A DNA stretch of 64,000 nucleotides from Serendipita indica DSM 11827 (taxonomy: Eukaryota > Basidiomycota > Agaricomycetes > Sebacinales > Serendipitaceae), in contig CAJVGD010000025.1 of the NCBI GenBank assembly GCA_910890315.1, forward strand, positions 222,501-286,500. Reading direction: 5' to 3'. Below are positions 46,351 through 57,113 of this stretch, in pieces. A model generated the notes under the pieces. It saw only the letters and a list, made by a program, of their open reading frames with translations. It made no database searches and had not been told where the DNA came from. Position numbers and translations under genes: made by a program. Within the stretch, counting starts at the first letter, position 1, and every line of letters begins with the position of its first letter.

Positions 46351-47565
46351 ATGACGACGTATTTCCCGGTATTTCGCTCTCGTCAGCGTCCTCAACAACC
46401 CGAATTACGCGACGAGACACCCACAGAAGTCAGATCGCGTGCACCATCAGGTCAACCACCGGGAGTAGCAAGTGCGACAGGAGCATACGAAGTAATGGAA
46501 CAAATGGAATCACAGTCCATGTTTATCTTCCCTGCACCTTCATCTGCGCCCCAGACACCTCTTCACGTCTCCATCCCCCAGAGTCCAGCCTCTGGATCAC
46601 TCTCGAGTCTATCCCTTCCAACGTCCATAAGCGTAGAAAGTGGGAGTCTGAGCCTCAGTGGTACCAGCACGCCATCTTACGTGCGGCGGCTACGACTTCG
46701 TGCGCCGCGAGGCGAAGAGGCGGCTGCTGGGGGAGCCATCCAGGAAAGTATTGGGCCCAATGGACACGAGGGAGTTAGGATATATACGCAGGGTGGACTA
46801 GGGCTCGCACATCTGGATGTTGGCCTAGAAAGCGCCAGTGAGCCATCAGAGAGCGGTCTCGACGTCGAGGTCGAAGTTTGGGAATGGTCCTCTGTCAACG
46901 TATCCAGTAGAGGATCACAAGTGGATCCAAACTTGCCCAATATCAACTCGCTACTTTCCGACCCACACCACTCGCAGCCACAGTGGCTACCCGCTCACCT
47001 CCGAACGCGAACAATTTCGCAATTCACAAACGCCAGCAACATGTCAGCGTTGTCATACTTCAGCCACTCAACCACCCCACTTCCGAATCTCGTACCAGAA
47101 CTTCCCATCCATTTCCCACTTCTCGCGTGGATACGGAGGCTCTTCAAGATTGACGACGATACATTACTCTTACTTGGTGTCAATGGATGTTCAAGTGCAG
47201 ATTCGACCCTCTTCGCATCGACACCGTTCGATTTAGCAACTTCATCACCCACACCGGCATCTTCGTCAATCATCGTAGAAGGTGAGAAGAAACAGAATCA
47301 AGTCATCGCTCTTCTCATCAGCGACGAAACCCACGCTGTTCACCATCTCCGCGCTGGAATGCAATTCGCTGCATCAGAACGGGAGAACCCTGTACCCTGC
47401 TTGGACCCTTTTCAACTGTCGCTGCGCAAGGTCATCATGTCACCCATAACACTGGTCTCTTCCGCGGCCACGGGCGCTGTCAGGCTTACCTCGGATGCGG
47501 TCTCTTTGTCATCCAGCGCGCTAGGTTCAGTTGGCGGGAAGTGGTTGAGACAGAGTCCTGTCTGA
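46351..47565 (+). CDS. Hypothetical protein, intronless (404 aa)
   Basis: This is a single open frame of 404 residues starting MTTYFPVFRSRQRPQQP. The first 250 residues are Ser/Pro/Thr-rich and probably unstructured. A more hydrophobic part (LPIHFPLLAWIRRLFKID, TLLLLGVNG) and a C-terminal stretch with repeated Ser-Ala pairs (ITLVSSAATGAVRLTSDAVS) follow. I recognise no domain. Its length without stops, the good ATG context (ACAAAATGACG) and the free position between two genes support a real gene. It starts 247 bp from the divergent Ent3-like gene. Confidence 0.65.
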   Translation: MTTYFPVFRSRQRPQQPELRDETPTEVRSRAPSGQPPGVASATGAYEVMEQMESQSMFIFPAPSSAPQTPLHVSIPQSPASGSLSSLSLPTSISVESGSLSLSGTSTPSYVRRLRLRAPRGEEAAAGGAIQESIGPNGHEGVRIYTQGGLGLAHLDVGLESASEPSESGLDVEVEVWEWSSVNVSSRGSQVDPNLPNINSLLSDPHHSQPQWLPAHLRTRTISQFTNASNMSALSYFSHSTTPLPNLVPELPIHFPLLAWIRRLFKIDDDTLLLLGVNGCSSADSTLFASTPFDLATSSPTPASSSIIVEGEKKQNQVIALLISDETHAVHHLRAGMQFAASERENPVPCLDPFQLSLRKVIMSPITLVSSAATGAVRLTSDAVSLSSSALGSVGGKWLRQSPV

Positions 47566-47804
47566 TTTTGTTTCTTATGATCTTCGTTTCGTCGCATGGC
47601 TTCCTTACTGTATCCATAGCACCTATAGACCATATTCTAGACCAACTACCTTAAGTATGAGTTACAGTTAGGTATTGTACAACAAAAGGAAAATCATGAG
47701 GCGGTCCAATTTCCCTCAATCAAACCCACCCACCTTTCGTGATCTCTGCAGGTCGACAAACTAGCTCCAGCCTTCAAAGCTTGTCGTGGACCCTTCCAGC
47801 CAGA

Positions 47805-49353
47805 CTACTCGAGAGCGGTGAAGTACGCCGATCTAATGGGTACCATCTCGATACCTTGATACGTTTCATCAGAGCGATACGTCGCGTTCTGCTCCTCGCT
47901 CTCCACCTCCATTTCATGATACAGTGCCAACAATGCCGGATCCAGTGAGAACAATATGGCGTTGAAAAGTCCGACCAGGCCATTGAGTGTAGCGAGCATT
48001 CTCGCCACATTGTCTGGAACTCCAGAGGCGGCTCGAGGGTATACTCTGTAGAAAATGTCCTGAATGACACTTGGAAGAATGCAGATTGCCGGTATGAATA
48101 TGTATCCGAGCAATCGCATCGCAAGAGCCCGCATGGCCAGCGAACGTCGTAGGAGTGTAGGACGTTGGGATGACTGGGATGCTGACCCACCGTGAGTCGC
48201 TGACGAGCCGCGCATGAAATTTGACCAGAAATTGACCCATGCGATTGGTGAAATCGGCTCCGACACATTCTCTGATTGATTGAACGCCGCATCTCCAATT
48301 ATCAACGGTGTAGGCCCAAAGAGGCGAGGCAATTGATCATCCGCCATACCTAGACCGTCTCTAATGGCGGGGCTAGAGTGTCCAATTGACATCTGATGAG
48401 AGGTATCTGAAGGGGAACCATCAGAGGCGGATGTACTGGAGTGCCCGCGAGATGCATGAATGGAGAAGTTTGCATCATCATCAGGCGCTGATTCGAATTG
48501 CGTACTAGACGCAGTGGAGTCTATACTCCAAGGAAGCGATGTAGCCAGGTAGTTCAACTCGGAGGTCTTGGAGAAGACGACCCAAATGATCGTAACTGCG
48601 GCTATTACCAAGTACACCGTGACGGCCAGACACCATATCCCAAACGTCAGCATATAGCTTATGACAACCTTGCGTTGATGTATTCCGTCCGATGCATACC
48701 AGCAAAAGTCGTAGTTTGCATCGTAGCCATATACTCCGGCGCTGAGCGCGGGGATGCAGATGAAGGCGGAAACGATGATGGGCAGGAAGATGTAATACTT
48801 GAGTGTCGTGCATCCTGGACGCTTGGAGAATACAAAGACGAGTTGAGTGTTGAGGGCGATGCAAAAGGAGTAGAAGATGGAAATGAGGGTGGGGAATGCA
48901 TAGAAGAAGCCTCCCCAAAAAGCACACGCAAAGCCTTTCAGGTCAGTGTATCCAAAGAGGTTTATCGCCTGGAAATCATTAGTCACCATCTCGCCGGTGT
49001 TGGAAGCGTACATGGAGGACGGCGTCTGCAGCGGCCATTGAAACAGCAAGCACGAGTGAAGGACGCTCCATAATCCGCTGGTTCTGGCGAAGGAAGATAA
49101 AATATGTCCCTATCACTAGAATACATGCAACGAGTGAAACCGAGTTTGTGACTTGGAGTGGGATATCATTGGTGGTAGGTGCATCGCGGATGGGGATAGT
49201 ACTATTGGTTAGTACCGCAGTAGAGTCAGTGAGATAGGGTGTTGCTGTGGCAGTAGGAATCGGGTTGACGACGGTAATCAGGACTATTGAGGTGACCACT
49301 TGAATCGGTGCTCCGTCAGGAGGAAGGTCATATCCGGAGAGCCCACTGCTCAT
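47805..49353 (-). CDS. Seven-transmembrane receptor-like protein, tandem copy 1 (501 aa)
   Basis: Two exons (49353-49012, 48968-47805; intron 43 nt) give 501 residues. After a Ser/Thr-rich N-terminus come TM1 (VSLVACILVIGTYFIFL), ERPSLVLAVSMAAADAVLH (TM2 with an Asp), FFYAFPTLISIFYSFCIAL (TM3), LKYYIFLPIIVSAFICIPAL (TM4), an ectoloop DFCWYASDG, TM5 (GIWCLAVTVYLVIAAVTII), a long third loop, and TM6/TM7 (LLGYIFIPAICILPSVIQ, MLATLNGLVGLFNAILFSL). The layout fits a fungal G-protein-coupled receptor near the cAR/Git3 group, but this is an inference. The C-terminal tail is about 100 residues shorter than in copies 2 and 3 and ends soon after MVPIRSAYFTALE. Confidence 0.75.
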
Positions 49354-49949
49354 TGTGAAAGGTAGCTGGAGAATATCTATGCTAAACAGGCGAAGTTTTA
49401 CTATGATGTGCTACTGAGGGTTGAGATAAACGAAACAGGACACCTGGGGAGAAGCAAGAGGCAGCAAGTAAGGTTCCGAGGAGCCCTTAGTACGGGTCTT
49501 GATCCGTTGCAATATAATTGCCAGGAACAAAGGAGTAACATCAGGGACCAGGGCGCAGAGTGTTCCAAATTTAAGACCATTAGAGAATTTGCGTTTTGTC
49601 AAGTTGAATCCGAGAGTTAGATATGAGACCGACAAGAGCTCTTGGCTCGATGAGAGGATCCATGATCAGAGGTTGGGGGCACCAGTACTGGAGGCCGTTT
49701 GGACAAGCAAAACAGCCTATAAACAAACGAGAGACTGATTGTGTCAAGTTAGGCTGGAAAGATGGCGTAACATTTTTTGGACACGATCGAGGTTCACTTG
49801 AAACAGGGCAAACCTCCACTTCGCCACAGGGGCGCACGTTAGCTTATATCCACACTTCTGAAAGCCGATACAGATGAGTATATGCACAAATTACGGTGAA
49901 TAGAGATCACGAATACTACTGTTGAGCCATCACAAGCAACGCCTAACTT
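49354..49949. other. Intergenic region partly duplicated upstream of receptor copy 2
   Basis: The segment around 49700-49840 (AAACAGCCTATAAACAAACG, GATTGTGTCAAGTTAG, then a run near CGATCGAGGTTCACTTGAAA) resembles 52290-52420. The open frames here on both strands look like shadows of this repeated non-coding sequence. No gene is supported. Confidence 0.55.
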
Positions 49950-51798
49950 CTATAACCCCCCGAGATATCTCTCCAGCCTCTCAAGGTCTTTATCTGCTGT
50001 CGAGTCAACCTCCACGTCCACCCGGATCATGATACCTGGATTAGAGACTGAACCACTGTTCCCATACGCTGCGATAGAGCGAGGAGATGGTAAACCACGC
50101 TCGCTCTTCTTGACTTTGTTCCCCACAAGAATTGGTGTAAGAAACTTGCCTGCCCGCACTTCGACCTTGGTCCCGTTACCCTCATCCACTTGGCTTGTAC
50201 TCCCCAGTTCCAGCTCTCCCTCGGCGGTGACAAATGTTTGTGTTTCATGGATATCACCCTGTCCACGTTGCCTCGAGGAACCGTGTCTCTCCACGCCTTC
50301 GGATTGTCGCGGGCTCCCCGAGCCAGGCGACTCTGGAGGTGTAGTATACACAGTTCCAGTGGGGGCCATTTCAATATCTCGGTGTGTCTGATGGCCCATT
50401 GCCTTCTTCTCCCTGCGTGCCATCTTCATTTGATGGTACAGCGCCAAAAGCGCCGGATCGAGTGAGAACAATACAGCATTGAAAAGCCCGACTAGGCCAT
50501 TCAGCGTAGCGAACATGGTTGTCACACTGTCGGGGACTCTGGAGGCAGTTTGAGGAGAGACTTTGGATATGAGATCTTGAATGACACTTGGTAGAATGCA
50601 GACGGTTGGTATGAGAATGTACCCGAGTAGTCGCAGGGCAAGAGCGCGCATGGCCAATGAACGTCGCGAGAGGGTGCCAGTTGGATGGTGGTTCGCAACA
50701 GGAACAGAGCCGCTATGTGCTGTCGAGTATGTACGCCTGTACTGTGACTTCGATTTGACCGGAGTGATTGGAGTGGCCGGCTCTGTGTCGACTTCAGACT
50801 TGTCGAACGGCGCACCTCCAACTGCCGACTGCGTAGGCGTGAAGAAGTGAGTCGGTTGATTGTTCCCCATACCTAGGTCGGTTGGTGCGGTGTATTTCGA
50901 GTGCCCGCTAGACGGGCGAATCGAGATTTTTGGGAGGGTGCCAGGAGCTGAAGCGGATGGTGTGTGAAGCGCGCTTGAGCCTAAAGTCCTGGAAAGCGTC
51001 GTGGCTAGTTGATTCATTTTGGAAGTCTTAGAGAAGACGACCCAAATGATCGTCATTGCGGCCACTATCAAGTAAACCATGACGGCAAGGCACCACATCC
51101 CAAAAGTAAGGATGTAACGCACAACGACTTTGTGCTGATGCGTACCATCCGACGCGTACCAGCAAAAGTCATAGCTCGCATCATAGCCATATACTCCTGC
51201 ACTGAGCGCTGGAATACAGATAAAAGCGGAGAGGATGATTGGGATAAAGACATAGTACTTGAGCGTTGTAAACCCCGGACGCTTGGAGAATACAAAGACG
51301 AGTTGAGTGTTGAGGGCGATGCAAAAGGAGTAGAAGATGGAAATGAGAGTGGGGAATGCGTAGAAGAAGCCTCCCCAAAAGGCACACGCAAAGCCTTTCA
51401 GATCAGCATAACCGAATAAATTGATTGTCTGGATATTGTTAGATATCACCTCGCTCATCCTGGGAACGTACATGGAGGACGGCGTCAGCAGTGGCCATTG
51501 AAACGGCGAGCACGAGTGATGGGCGCTCCATGATCCGCTGGTTTTGACGACGAAAGAAGAAGTATGCTCCTATCACGAGGAGACACGCAAAAAGCGAAAA
51601 CGAATTCGTGACTTGGAGTGGTATCTCGTTGGTAGTCGACGCTTCGACAGCCGGAGAAGTGCTGTTAGCTGATAATACAGTAGATTCCGAGAAATAGGAT
51701 GTTGTGGTTACTGAAGGGACTGATGTGACGACGCTGAGGACCATAGAGGTGACCACTTGGATAGACGTTCCAGATGGAGTTTCATTTTCGGAATCCAT
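49950..51798 (-). CDS. Seven-transmembrane receptor-like protein, tandem copy 2 (601 aa)
   Basis: Two exons (51798-51472, 51428-49950; intron 43 nt) give 601 residues. All seven hydrophobic segments are present and very similar to copies 1 and 3: SFSLFACLLVIGAYFFF, ERPSLVLAVSMATADAVLH, FFYAFPTLISIFYSFCIAL, YDASYDFCWYASDGTHQHK and LRLLGYILIPTVCILPSVIQ. The third cytoplasmic loop (about 90 residues) and the tail are Ser/Thr/Pro-rich with many candidate phosphorylation sites. The tail ends DLERLERYLGGL, a motif shared with copies 3 and 4. The shared end suggests a conserved function of the tail, which copy 1 lacks. Confidence 0.78.
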
Positions 51799-52688
51799 TA
51801 TTTATCTGGAAAAGATAATTGGGGTATAACTACGCCAGATGGGCAAAGATTTATCGCGAGTGCGTCGGGAATGAGTGACAGAGGACCGAGGCGAACGAAC
51901 CACTGGTGGTGGAGGGGAGCAAAGCTACAAGAAGCTTTTCAAGCAGGCATAAGTGCACGATTTGCTTCGAAGTAATATAAATGCCAGGAGGTGACGGCGA
52001 AAGATCCAGACCGGAGCACGGGCAGCAAGCCACAGGGGACGGAGTGTTCCAAACACATAGCGGAATTTCTCTTTCTACTGAAGTTGCACCCGAGCTTCCG
52101 TGAGTCATCTGTCATTACGGCCATTATACCCGACTGAACAATCATGAGGGAAAGGGTGGCGGAATTCTGGAAACACCTTGAGAAGTCCCGGAATCCGAGA
52201 TTCGACGATTGAGAGACGAAAAGTAGCTGGTTGATGTGCGATGAGCGGGCCCACGATCGTGAGGCTACCGCAGAATCCCAGATGGAGAGCCGTGTGGAGA
52301 GGGAAATAGCCTACAAACGACGGAGGAACCGATTTGTGTCAAATTAGAGCTGGAAAGGGGTGACAAGGTGGCAGACTCTCGGACGCGGTCGAGATTCAGT
52401 TTGAAACGGGAGCAACACCTGACACACCCCGGGGACGGAGTCGAATCCGCAATAGGGGAGTACTACAAAAGATAGTCAGAAAGATTCTCCGCGCATTTAT
52501 CCTAACTGCCCATGCATTCTGGATCTCTTCGAGTCTCATTTCCGTGAGCTTTCCGCGACAATGAGTCCATGGGAAGATAGTTGGAAGGCAAAACGCGACG
52601 TACAGCTGGGTATATGTACAAATTAAGGCGAATAGCGATCACGGATGCTACTATTGGAAAATCACAAACCAGGACTCTGAATAGTCGT
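51799..52688. other. Intergenic region with promoter-like segment shared among receptor copies
   Basis: The segment 51960-52040 (AATGCCAGGAGGTGACGG..., GCACGGGCAGCAAGCCACAGG) resembles 54750-54830 upstream of copy 3, and 52290-52420 resembles 49700-49840. The duplication therefore carried flanking DNA with it. No gene was seen. Confidence 0.55.
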
Positions 52689-54565
52689 CTATAACCCCCC
52701 AAGATATCGCTCCAGTCTTTCGATGTCCTTATCCCTTGTGGTATCGACCTCGACCTCTACTTGGATGACGATACCGGGACTGGACAGGGCGGCACCACCA
52801 TTTCCATACGAAGCGATGGAGCGCGGAGATGGCAAGCCACGCTCGCTCTTTTTGAATCTGTTCCCCACGAGGATTGGTGCGAGGAACTTGCCAGTCCGAA
52901 CTTCTACTTTGGTCCCGTTGCCCAGATCGGTCTGACTTACCCCTGCACTATCTGATTCCCCTTCGGCAGTAACAAACGTCTGCGTTTCGTGAACGGCATT
53001 TGGGCCACCTCTCCCGTGGTGTCTATCAGCAGACGAGCCCTCTGCGCCGTCGGAGTGGGATTGTCGTGGACTCTTTGAGCCAGGCGATTCCGGAGGTGTG
53101 GTGTACACTGTCCCAGTGGGTGCCATCTCGATATCCCGGTGCGCCTGACGACCCATTGATTTCTTCTCCCTTCGTTCCATCCTCATCTGATGATACAACG
53201 CCAAGAGTGCTGGATCAAGCGAGAAAAGTATTGCGTTGAACAGTCCGACGAGACCGTTCAATGTGTCTAGCATTGTCGTCACGCTGTCGGGAACTCCAGC
53301 GGCGGTTTGTGGCGAGACTTTGGACAAGAAATCTTGTATGACGCCTGGAAGGATGCAGATAGTGGGGATGAGGATGTACCCGAGTAATCGAAGCGCGAGC
53401 GCGCGCATGGCTAACGAACGTCGAGAGAGTGTACCGGAAGGATGCTGAGCTGCCGCAGAGACTGACCCACCGCTCTGCGTCGTCGAGTAGGGCCGTTTGT
53501 ACCTCGGATGTAACTTGACCGGCGTCATTGGCGTGACTGGCTCTGAGTCGAATTCAGATTTATTGAACGCCGCACCTCCAATCGCAGACTGCGTGGGTGT
53601 GTAAAAGTGTGTTGGTTGATTGTTTCCCACGCCTATATCTTCTGGGACAGTGTACTTGGCATGTCCACTAGACGGACGAACAGAGATCTTGGGGAGTGTA
53701 TGAGGGCCAGATGCAGATGGTGTACGAGGCGCACTGGAGCCTAGGCTCCTCGAAAGCGTTGTAGCCAGCTGGTTCATCTTGGAAGTCTTGGAGAAGACGG
53801 CCCAAATAATCGTCATCGCGGCTATGATTAAGTAAACCATAACAGAGAGACACCACATCCCAAAAGTGAGGATGTAACGCACAACGACTTTGTGTTGATG
53901 CGTCCCATCCGACGCGTACCAGCATAGGTCATAGCTCGCGTCGTAGCCATACACGCCGGCACTGAGTGCTGGAATACAGATGAAGGCGGAGACGATGATG
54001 GGGATAAAGACGTAGTACTTGAGTGTTGTAAACCCCGGACGCTTGGAGAATACAAAGACGAGTTGAGTGTTGAGGGCGATGCAGAAGGAGTAGAAGATGG
54101 AAATGAGCGTCGGAAAAGCGTAGAAGAAGCCTCCCCAGAACGCGCACGAGAAGCCTTTGAGGTCGGCATAACCGAAAAGGTTGACGGCCTATATGTCTGT
54201 CAGCAGCATTAATACTCGTGCCAGAGACATACGTGAAGGACTGCATCTGCCGTAGCCATTGAAACCGCGAGCACGAGTGATGGACGCTCCATGATCCGCT
54301 GGTTTTGACGACGAAAGAAGAAGTATGCCCCTATTACAAGGAGACATGCGACAAGAGAAAACGAGTTTGTGACTTGGAGTGGCACCTCGTTGGTGGTTGA
54401 TGCTTCGACGGTGGGTACAGCGCCATTCACCGACGCCGCGGTAGATTCAGCGAAAGAGGACGTCGCGGTTGCAGAAGGGATGGAGGTAACGATACTAAGG
54501 ACCGTAGACGTGATCACTTGGACAGGCCCTCCGCCCGGGGGTGGAGTGCCTTCTGGAGAAGCCAT
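52689..54565 (-). CDS. Seven-transmembrane receptor-like protein, tandem copy 3 (610 aa)
   Basis: Two exons (54565-54233, 54188-52689; intron 44 nt) give 610 residues, the longest of the group. The N-terminus starts MASPEGTPPPGGGPVQVITS. Seven hydrophobic segments match copies 1 and 2 almost residue for residue in TM2, TM3 and TM4 (IPIIVSAFICIPALSAGVYG). The third loop, with GGSVSAAAQHPSGTLSRRSL, and the tail are the variable parts. The tail ends DIERLERYLGGL. It lies head to tail with copies 2 and 1. A trimeric-G-protein-coupled role is inferred from topology and is not proved by a motif. Confidence 0.78.
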
Positions 54566-55202
54566 GGTACGTAGAAGAAGAAAGCAGAGGTAGAACTTGA
54601 TTTCATTAGCGTCCAATCTCGTCATTGACGGGTCGGAAACGACTCACAGAGTGTTTAGGTCCAGAAAGCGGCCGTGGGGGAGAGCAAAGCGTAAGAAAAA
54701 AGGCGTCGTGAAAATGATCCGCTTATTCCCATTTCCAGGTTTGGCGCAATGGAAATGCCAGAGCTGAAGGTGTCAACCAGGGATCGAGAGCGGAGCATTG
54801 GCAGGTAGCGCAGCGGCAAGCCACAGGGCCGGTAAGTTTGCAAATCCCCTCCAGAATTTCGTAATCCACTTGTTTGGGGCCCATTAAGCGCCGCAAACGA
54901 GCTCATCTCCAGCAAAGAAAGGGTGGCGGCGGGCACCTAAGGGCACAAAATTGAGCCAGAGTGCAATGAAGAACTGAATATAGATTGTGTGTATTATAGT
55001 GGGAAGGTCCACGATCTCGAGCTCCTGAAACCGGGAGTAAAAGGCGTTTATGCCGCGGCGTGGTGGATGCGGTCAGATGAGGACGGAGTACCATGGAGGT
55101 AATTGAGCCTTGTTCCAACTGTTACAGGCGTCTAAAAGTTACAGTTTCACCACCGAGCACGACATGAGCACAAACCGGGACAAGCGGGAGTAGGACGGAG
55201 GT
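54566..55202. other. Intergenic, receptor copy 3 promoter
   Basis: This contains the GCGGCAAGCCACAGGGCCGG segment shared with the region upstream of copy 2. The remaining stretch up to the histone-fold gene's stop at 55203 shows no gene. Confidence 0.5.
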
Positions 55203-56557
55203 TCATGAATCGGGGTTCAATCCTGCTCCACTTGCGCGCGTTCTTCCACGCCGCAACTTCTTTGCTTCTTGGGAAATTTCTCCACTAGCCCCGTCACTCG
55301 CACTGTAAATAGTCCGTCCCTGAAGGTTTCCAGCATCAAACGGTGAATCATGTTTCTCTATTGGGCTGGTCGTAGATGTTTCCGGACTTCCATCGTCACC
55401 AATCTGTCCCGCTGAGAGGGGAGCGCGAGCGGGTGGAGGAAGTGTGGCGGGTGTAAGCGGTTGTGAGTGTATACTAGGGCCGACCGTAGGCGCAGACATA
55501 TTTGCCGACGTAGATAGAGGTTTGGTTTTCATGTCTTGGGTCGTCGGTAAAGGTGCCCATCTTAGGTTATTCCGATCAACTCCAGGTGGCACCTGGAAGA
55601 ACATACCTGGTGGTGGCGGCATAGGTAGATTCTTGTAATCAAATGCTTTCGGAACCGCCGCTGTTGGGCCGGCGGATCCACCTGCAATAGGGCGAGGCTC
55701 GCCGTTTGCCTTTTTCGCATTTGGCGCAGAACGACCCTCTCGTGGAAGCAGCATCCTAGGAGCAGAGTTGGTGGTCGTGGAACCGGTGTGGAGTGGTTTG
55801 TGAGGCTGAGCAGTGTGGAGCTGCCGGAAATGCTCGTGGATACGCTGGATGGACAACTGCCTCGGGTTTTGGTGTCGTATAGTATCCTTGTGTTCTCGTT
55901 CCTCCAGGGCTCGTGACAGTGGAACGGTTGGCGGATAAGGTCGCTGAGAAATGAGAGGGAGGGTGCTGCGGCAACAGAACGGGCTGTAAATACAGTACTC
56001 AGTACCATGTGAGTTACAGGGCGAGACGTGGAGTACATACCAATATCTGGGACAGTAATCTCCCTTGGATCCGACGTCTGGTCTGCATCCAACGTAGCGC
56101 GTGTAATTCGACGTGTTATCTCTTCCTATTCTCATATTGTCACTGGTGATCGAGGAAAAAGGTGCAGAAACGCGTACAGCGGCGAGAGCGAGCAGATAGA
56201 CGGCCTCTGTGGAAATCGTGGCAGAGTCGTCTAGCAAAGTATGTGAGCGAGCAGAATGTGGATGTTCACTGAAGACTGACTGTCCATCTTGACAATCTTC
56301 TGCACCCGCGACAGACGAAAGCTCGCTGGCTCGTCGCTCAGAGCAATTGAAGTCGTCGCAGACAATTCTCGCGCATTTTGGGACGTCGCAGTCGTCTTTT
56401 TGGGTCCTTTGGGCTGCTTTCGCTGTCGATCTGATGCCGCAGCCGCTCTGCCCGTCGCCGGTAGAGGCCCAGCAGCGGCGTCTGGCATATGCTGGTCAAT
56501 CTGCATCGCTTTTCTCGTCCGTGTTTTGGAGCCAGTCTCTGCAGAAACAGAGGCCAT
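55203..56557 (-). CDS. Histone-fold protein, Dpb3/CHRAC-type, with a frame ambiguity
   Basis: Four exons begin at 56557, 56230, 56125 and 55983. A basic Ala/Lys-rich N-terminus leads into the histone fold: RLSRVQKIVKMD (helix 1), TISTEAVYLLALAA (helix 2), ITRRITRATLDADQTSD, then PDIARSVAAAPSLSFLSDLI. This is the CBF/NF-Y-like fold of DNA polymerase epsilon subunit 3 and chromatin-remodelling partners. A Pro-rich tail follows (PMPPPPGMFFQVPPGVDRNN). Read with the expected splice site, the exons are one base short of an open frame. The break falls near 55935, between SFLSDLI and TVPLSRALEERE. A donor 4 nt later (56036) would restore the frame but replace the conserved helix. So either a single-base indel or alternative splicing is present. 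Confidence 0.65.
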
Positions 56558-57113
56558 GGCTGTCTGCGCTCGTCTGCAACGAGCAAAGGACCAAAGTGTG
56601 GAGACACTTGGCCACCGACAACATGGGCCGCCCATGCATGCCAGCATCTAAAATTCTCAGAATATTCGTTTTCATTCTTTATAAAGCTAAAATGTGATTA
56701 TTATCACAGAATATAGGCAGCCGGACTTGTAGGACATGTCTAGGCCTAGCAATTGCCATCCAGACTCTGCTTATATGGGTCCAGAACAAAATATGGTACC
56801 GAATAACGTGATTTAGACTCGAAGTGCGATTGCTGTCGCTCGCCCGAGGGCGGCGACGGCAAATACCATGTCAAAGCGAAGCGAGCTTATTGGGTGAGGA
56901 TGGTACGGATATTACTGCGGGTACGAGAACCCACTTTTCAAGCTGCCAAGTCTAACAGGCAGATGGACCGTTTGACAGGATAAAGTCATACCTTTCATCT
57001 CAGCCACAATCCCGTCGGAGCAACGATAATCGCGGAAGTCAAGTACGTCCTTATATATCGGGTGCTTTATGCTATGTCGCTGCCCCAGGATTGCTCCCTC
57101 ACCTCTTGCTCTC
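56558..57113. promoter_or_regulatory. Divergent region between histone-fold gene and receptor copy 4
   Basis: This is a 556-bp intergenic region between divergent genes. A GC-rich near-palindrome (CTGTCGCTCGCCC, GAG, GGCGGCGACGG) at about 56831-56861 could form a hairpin or serve as a symmetric binding site. Numerous open frames on both strands over 56290-56700 are shadows of the histone-fold gene's first exon. Confidence 0.4.

Noticed and set aside
48498-51419. Plus-strand frames of 191 and 136 codons with similar sequence (ending VEGDAKGVEDGNE...)
   Set aside because: They look conserved only because they are antisense to the duplicated TM3-TM5 part of receptor copies 1 and 2.
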